This document shows positions 13,920-14,693 of a stretch of DNA of 14,693 nucleotides, in pieces (position 1 is the first letter of the stretch; each line of letters opens with the position of its first letter). The notes under the pieces are model-generated. The model was not told the DNA's origin and did not search any database. It worked only from the letters and a program-made list of their open reading frames with translations. Location of the stretch: NCBI GenBank assembly GCA_019347855.1, contig JAHWKO010000059.1:1-14693 (forward strand), written 5' to 3'. Origin of the DNA: Actinomycetota bacterium. Its GTDB lineage: Bacteria > Actinomycetota > Nitriliruptoria > Nitriliruptorales > JAHWKO01. Made by a program: the position numbers and the translations under genes.

Positions 13920-14426
13920 TCACCACGTGCCTCGGTGCACGACGTCGTCCAACGGGCGACGGTCCGGCTCCGCGATCGGCTCGAGCGGCCGTCCCGCCGG
14001 GTAGCCGAGCGCGATGAGCATCGCGAGCTCGCGATCGTCGGGGAGCCCGAGGAGGTCCCGAGCGAGGACCTGGTTGCGGACGGCGGCGTGGCCGCTGCCG
14101 ATCCCGAGGTCGGCGGCGGCGAGCATGATGCTCATCGTGAGCTGTCCCAGGTCGTACCGGACCGACGCCCGGTCGTCGGTGGCCGGGGCGACGAGCCCGA
14201 TGGTCGCCGCTGACCGTGCGACGTGCGATGCGCTGCTCCACACCTGGGCCAGCTGCTCGAGCTCGTCGCGTCCGGTGACCACGACGAGGTCCCACCGCTG
14301 CCGGTTCATGGACGAGGGGGTCCGGCGGGCAGCCTCGAGGATGCGATCCATGTGCTCGGACGGGACCGGCCGGTCCTCGAAGTCGCGGACGTTGCGTCGC
14401 GATCGGATCGCGTCCCAGGTCTCCAC
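13920..14426 (-). CDS. Nitroreductase family protein
   Basis: A 168-aa FMN-binding nitroreductase-fold protein. The start METWDAIRSRRNVRDFEDRPVP is the classic first block (AIxxRRSxRxF), followed by RILEAARRTPSSMNRQRWDLVVV (28-50) that would hold FMN. DLGQLTMSIMLAAADLGIGSGHAAV (92-116) is the dimer helix, and LGLPDDRELAMLIALGYPAGRPLEP (125-149) is the C-terminal block with the LGYP signature. The family reduces nitroaromatics, quinones or flavins with NAD(P)H; the physiological substrate is not apparent. The GTG start (complement 14424-14426) has GGGAGG 7 bases upstream. The length is on the short side but complete. It converges on the PAS kinase gene with only 5 bases between stops. Confidence 0.9.
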   Translation of the reverse strand: METWDAIRSRRNVRDFEDRPVPSEHMDRILEAARRTPSSMNRQRWDLVVVTGRDELEQLAQVWSSASHVARSAATIGLVAPATDDRASVRYDLGQLTMSIMLAAADLGIGSGHAAVRNQVLARDLLGLPDDRELAMLIALGYPAGRPLEPIAEPDRRPLDDVVHRGTW

Positions 14427-14472
14427 GGTGCGGCCTCCCGGTCAGGTCGAGCGGGCATCGGCGGGCTGACTA

Positions 14473-14489
14473 CCCCGTGATCACCGGGG
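14473..14489. repeat. Near-perfect palindrome CCCC-GTGATCAC-C-GGGG
   Basis: An 8-bp perfect palindrome GTGATCAC (14477-14484) is flanked by CCCC and CGGGG, so the whole pairs with one base off-centre. It lies at the end of the small secreted ORF and about 50 bases upstream of the nitroreductase start. It could be a weak terminator of the former or an operator for the latter. Confidence 0.3.
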
Positions 14490-14645
14490 AGCGCCGGCCG
14501 TTGGTGTTCCCGTACGGATCGAACAGGACGCCGGAGGGGCGGCCGCGGCGTCGGTCAGGACCGCGCCGATCCCCGCGGGGAGGATCAGGGCGATCGCGAT
14601 CAGCAGGATCGGTGGCGCGTGGGAACGCGCACGATGGAGGGGCAT
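14481..14645 (-). CDS. Small ORF with a signal peptide, probably frameshifted
   Basis: A 54-aa reading frame beginning MPLHRARSHAPP with a hydrophobic core ILLIAIALILPAGIGAVL and a likely cleavage near TDAAAA, i.e. an export signal. The ATG has CGGAG 5 bases upstream. After codon 36 the third-position G/C preference falls (11 of 18 codons), whereas the alternative frame from about 14540 down to a TAG at 14470-14472 is strongly G/C-ending and reads SGVLFDPYGNTNGRRSPVITG. A one-base indel around 14535-14549 (GGGG and GGCCGC runs) would join the signal peptide to that tail, giving a secreted peptide of about 58 residues. I do not recognise the tail. It may be a sequencing error, a decayed gene or simply a short ORF. 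Confidence 0.4.
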   Translation of the reverse strand: MPLHRARSHAPPILLIAIALILPAGIGAVLTDAAAAPPASCSIRTGTPTAGAPR

Positions 14646-14693
14646 CGTCGCTCCGGGAACGAGAGAGGACGTCTCCCACAGGTTCGACGCCGG

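Noticed and set aside
1..14693. Search for a CRISPR array, tRNA/rRNA, insertion sequence, prophage or toxin-antitoxin/defence island
   Set aside because: No regularly spaced repeats, cloverleaf sequence, transposase, integrase or defence-type gene was seen; nearly all bases are accounted for by ordinary chromosomal genes.

Overview
The window is dense, very GC-rich chromosomal DNA with third codon positions almost always G or C, many GTG starts and 4-base GTGA stop/start overlaps. The gene content fits a free-living actinobacterium: actinobacterial-type RecB and RecD, an F420-type luciferase-like oxidoreductase, a PPOX-family flavin/F420 protein, a DUF2277 protein, a Xi-class glutathionyl/mycothiolyl-hydroquinone reductase and an LPXTG-anchored secreted hydrolase. 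A deep-branching class such as Nitriliruptoria or Acidimicrobiia is possible, but that is a guess. No RNA gene, insertion sequence, CRISPR array or phage gene is visible, and I see no recognisable defence or mobile island.

Layout from left to right. Bases 2-1765 hold the 3' part of recB (RecB nuclease end), whose first ~85 residues look like PcrA/UvrD instead of RecB. recD follows, translationally coupled to it (1762-3639). Convergent to recD is a lipoprotein with an M23/LytM-like metallopeptidase domain (3619-4374, minus). A 145-bp divergent region containing several CACGTG sites separates it from a doxX / hydroquinone reductase pair that overlaps by 4 bases (4520-6084), followed by a GNAT acetyltransferase (6096-6629). 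A PPOX protein (minus, ends 6607) and a YetF/DUF421 membrane protein (plus, 7138-7677) are divergently transcribed. A large secreted, sortase-anchored alpha/beta hydrolase (7667-10096, minus) lies downstream of a small DUF2277 gene (10163-10408, minus). Divergent from DUF2277 is the LLM oxidoreductase (10507-11409), which is followed by a GC hairpin. Two soluble histidine kinases in tandem (GAF type 11541-12728; PAS type 12817-13914) come next, then a convergent nitroreductase (13920-14426, minus) and a tiny signal-peptide ORF (14481-14645, minus) that appears to be frameshifted.

The functions are mostly housekeeping and stress-related: double-strand break repair (recB-recD), redox and quinone/thiol chemistry (doxX, hydroquinone reductase, LLM, PPOX, nitroreductase), cell envelope (M23 lipoprotein, LPXTG hydrolase, YetF) and signalling (two kinases with no response regulator in view). 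The items most worth a second look are the PcrA-to-RecB switch at the left edge, three tail-to-tail coding overlaps, two apparently leaderless genes, a perfect 14-bp palindrome between DUF2277 and the LLM gene, and the frameshifted secreted ORF at the right edge.
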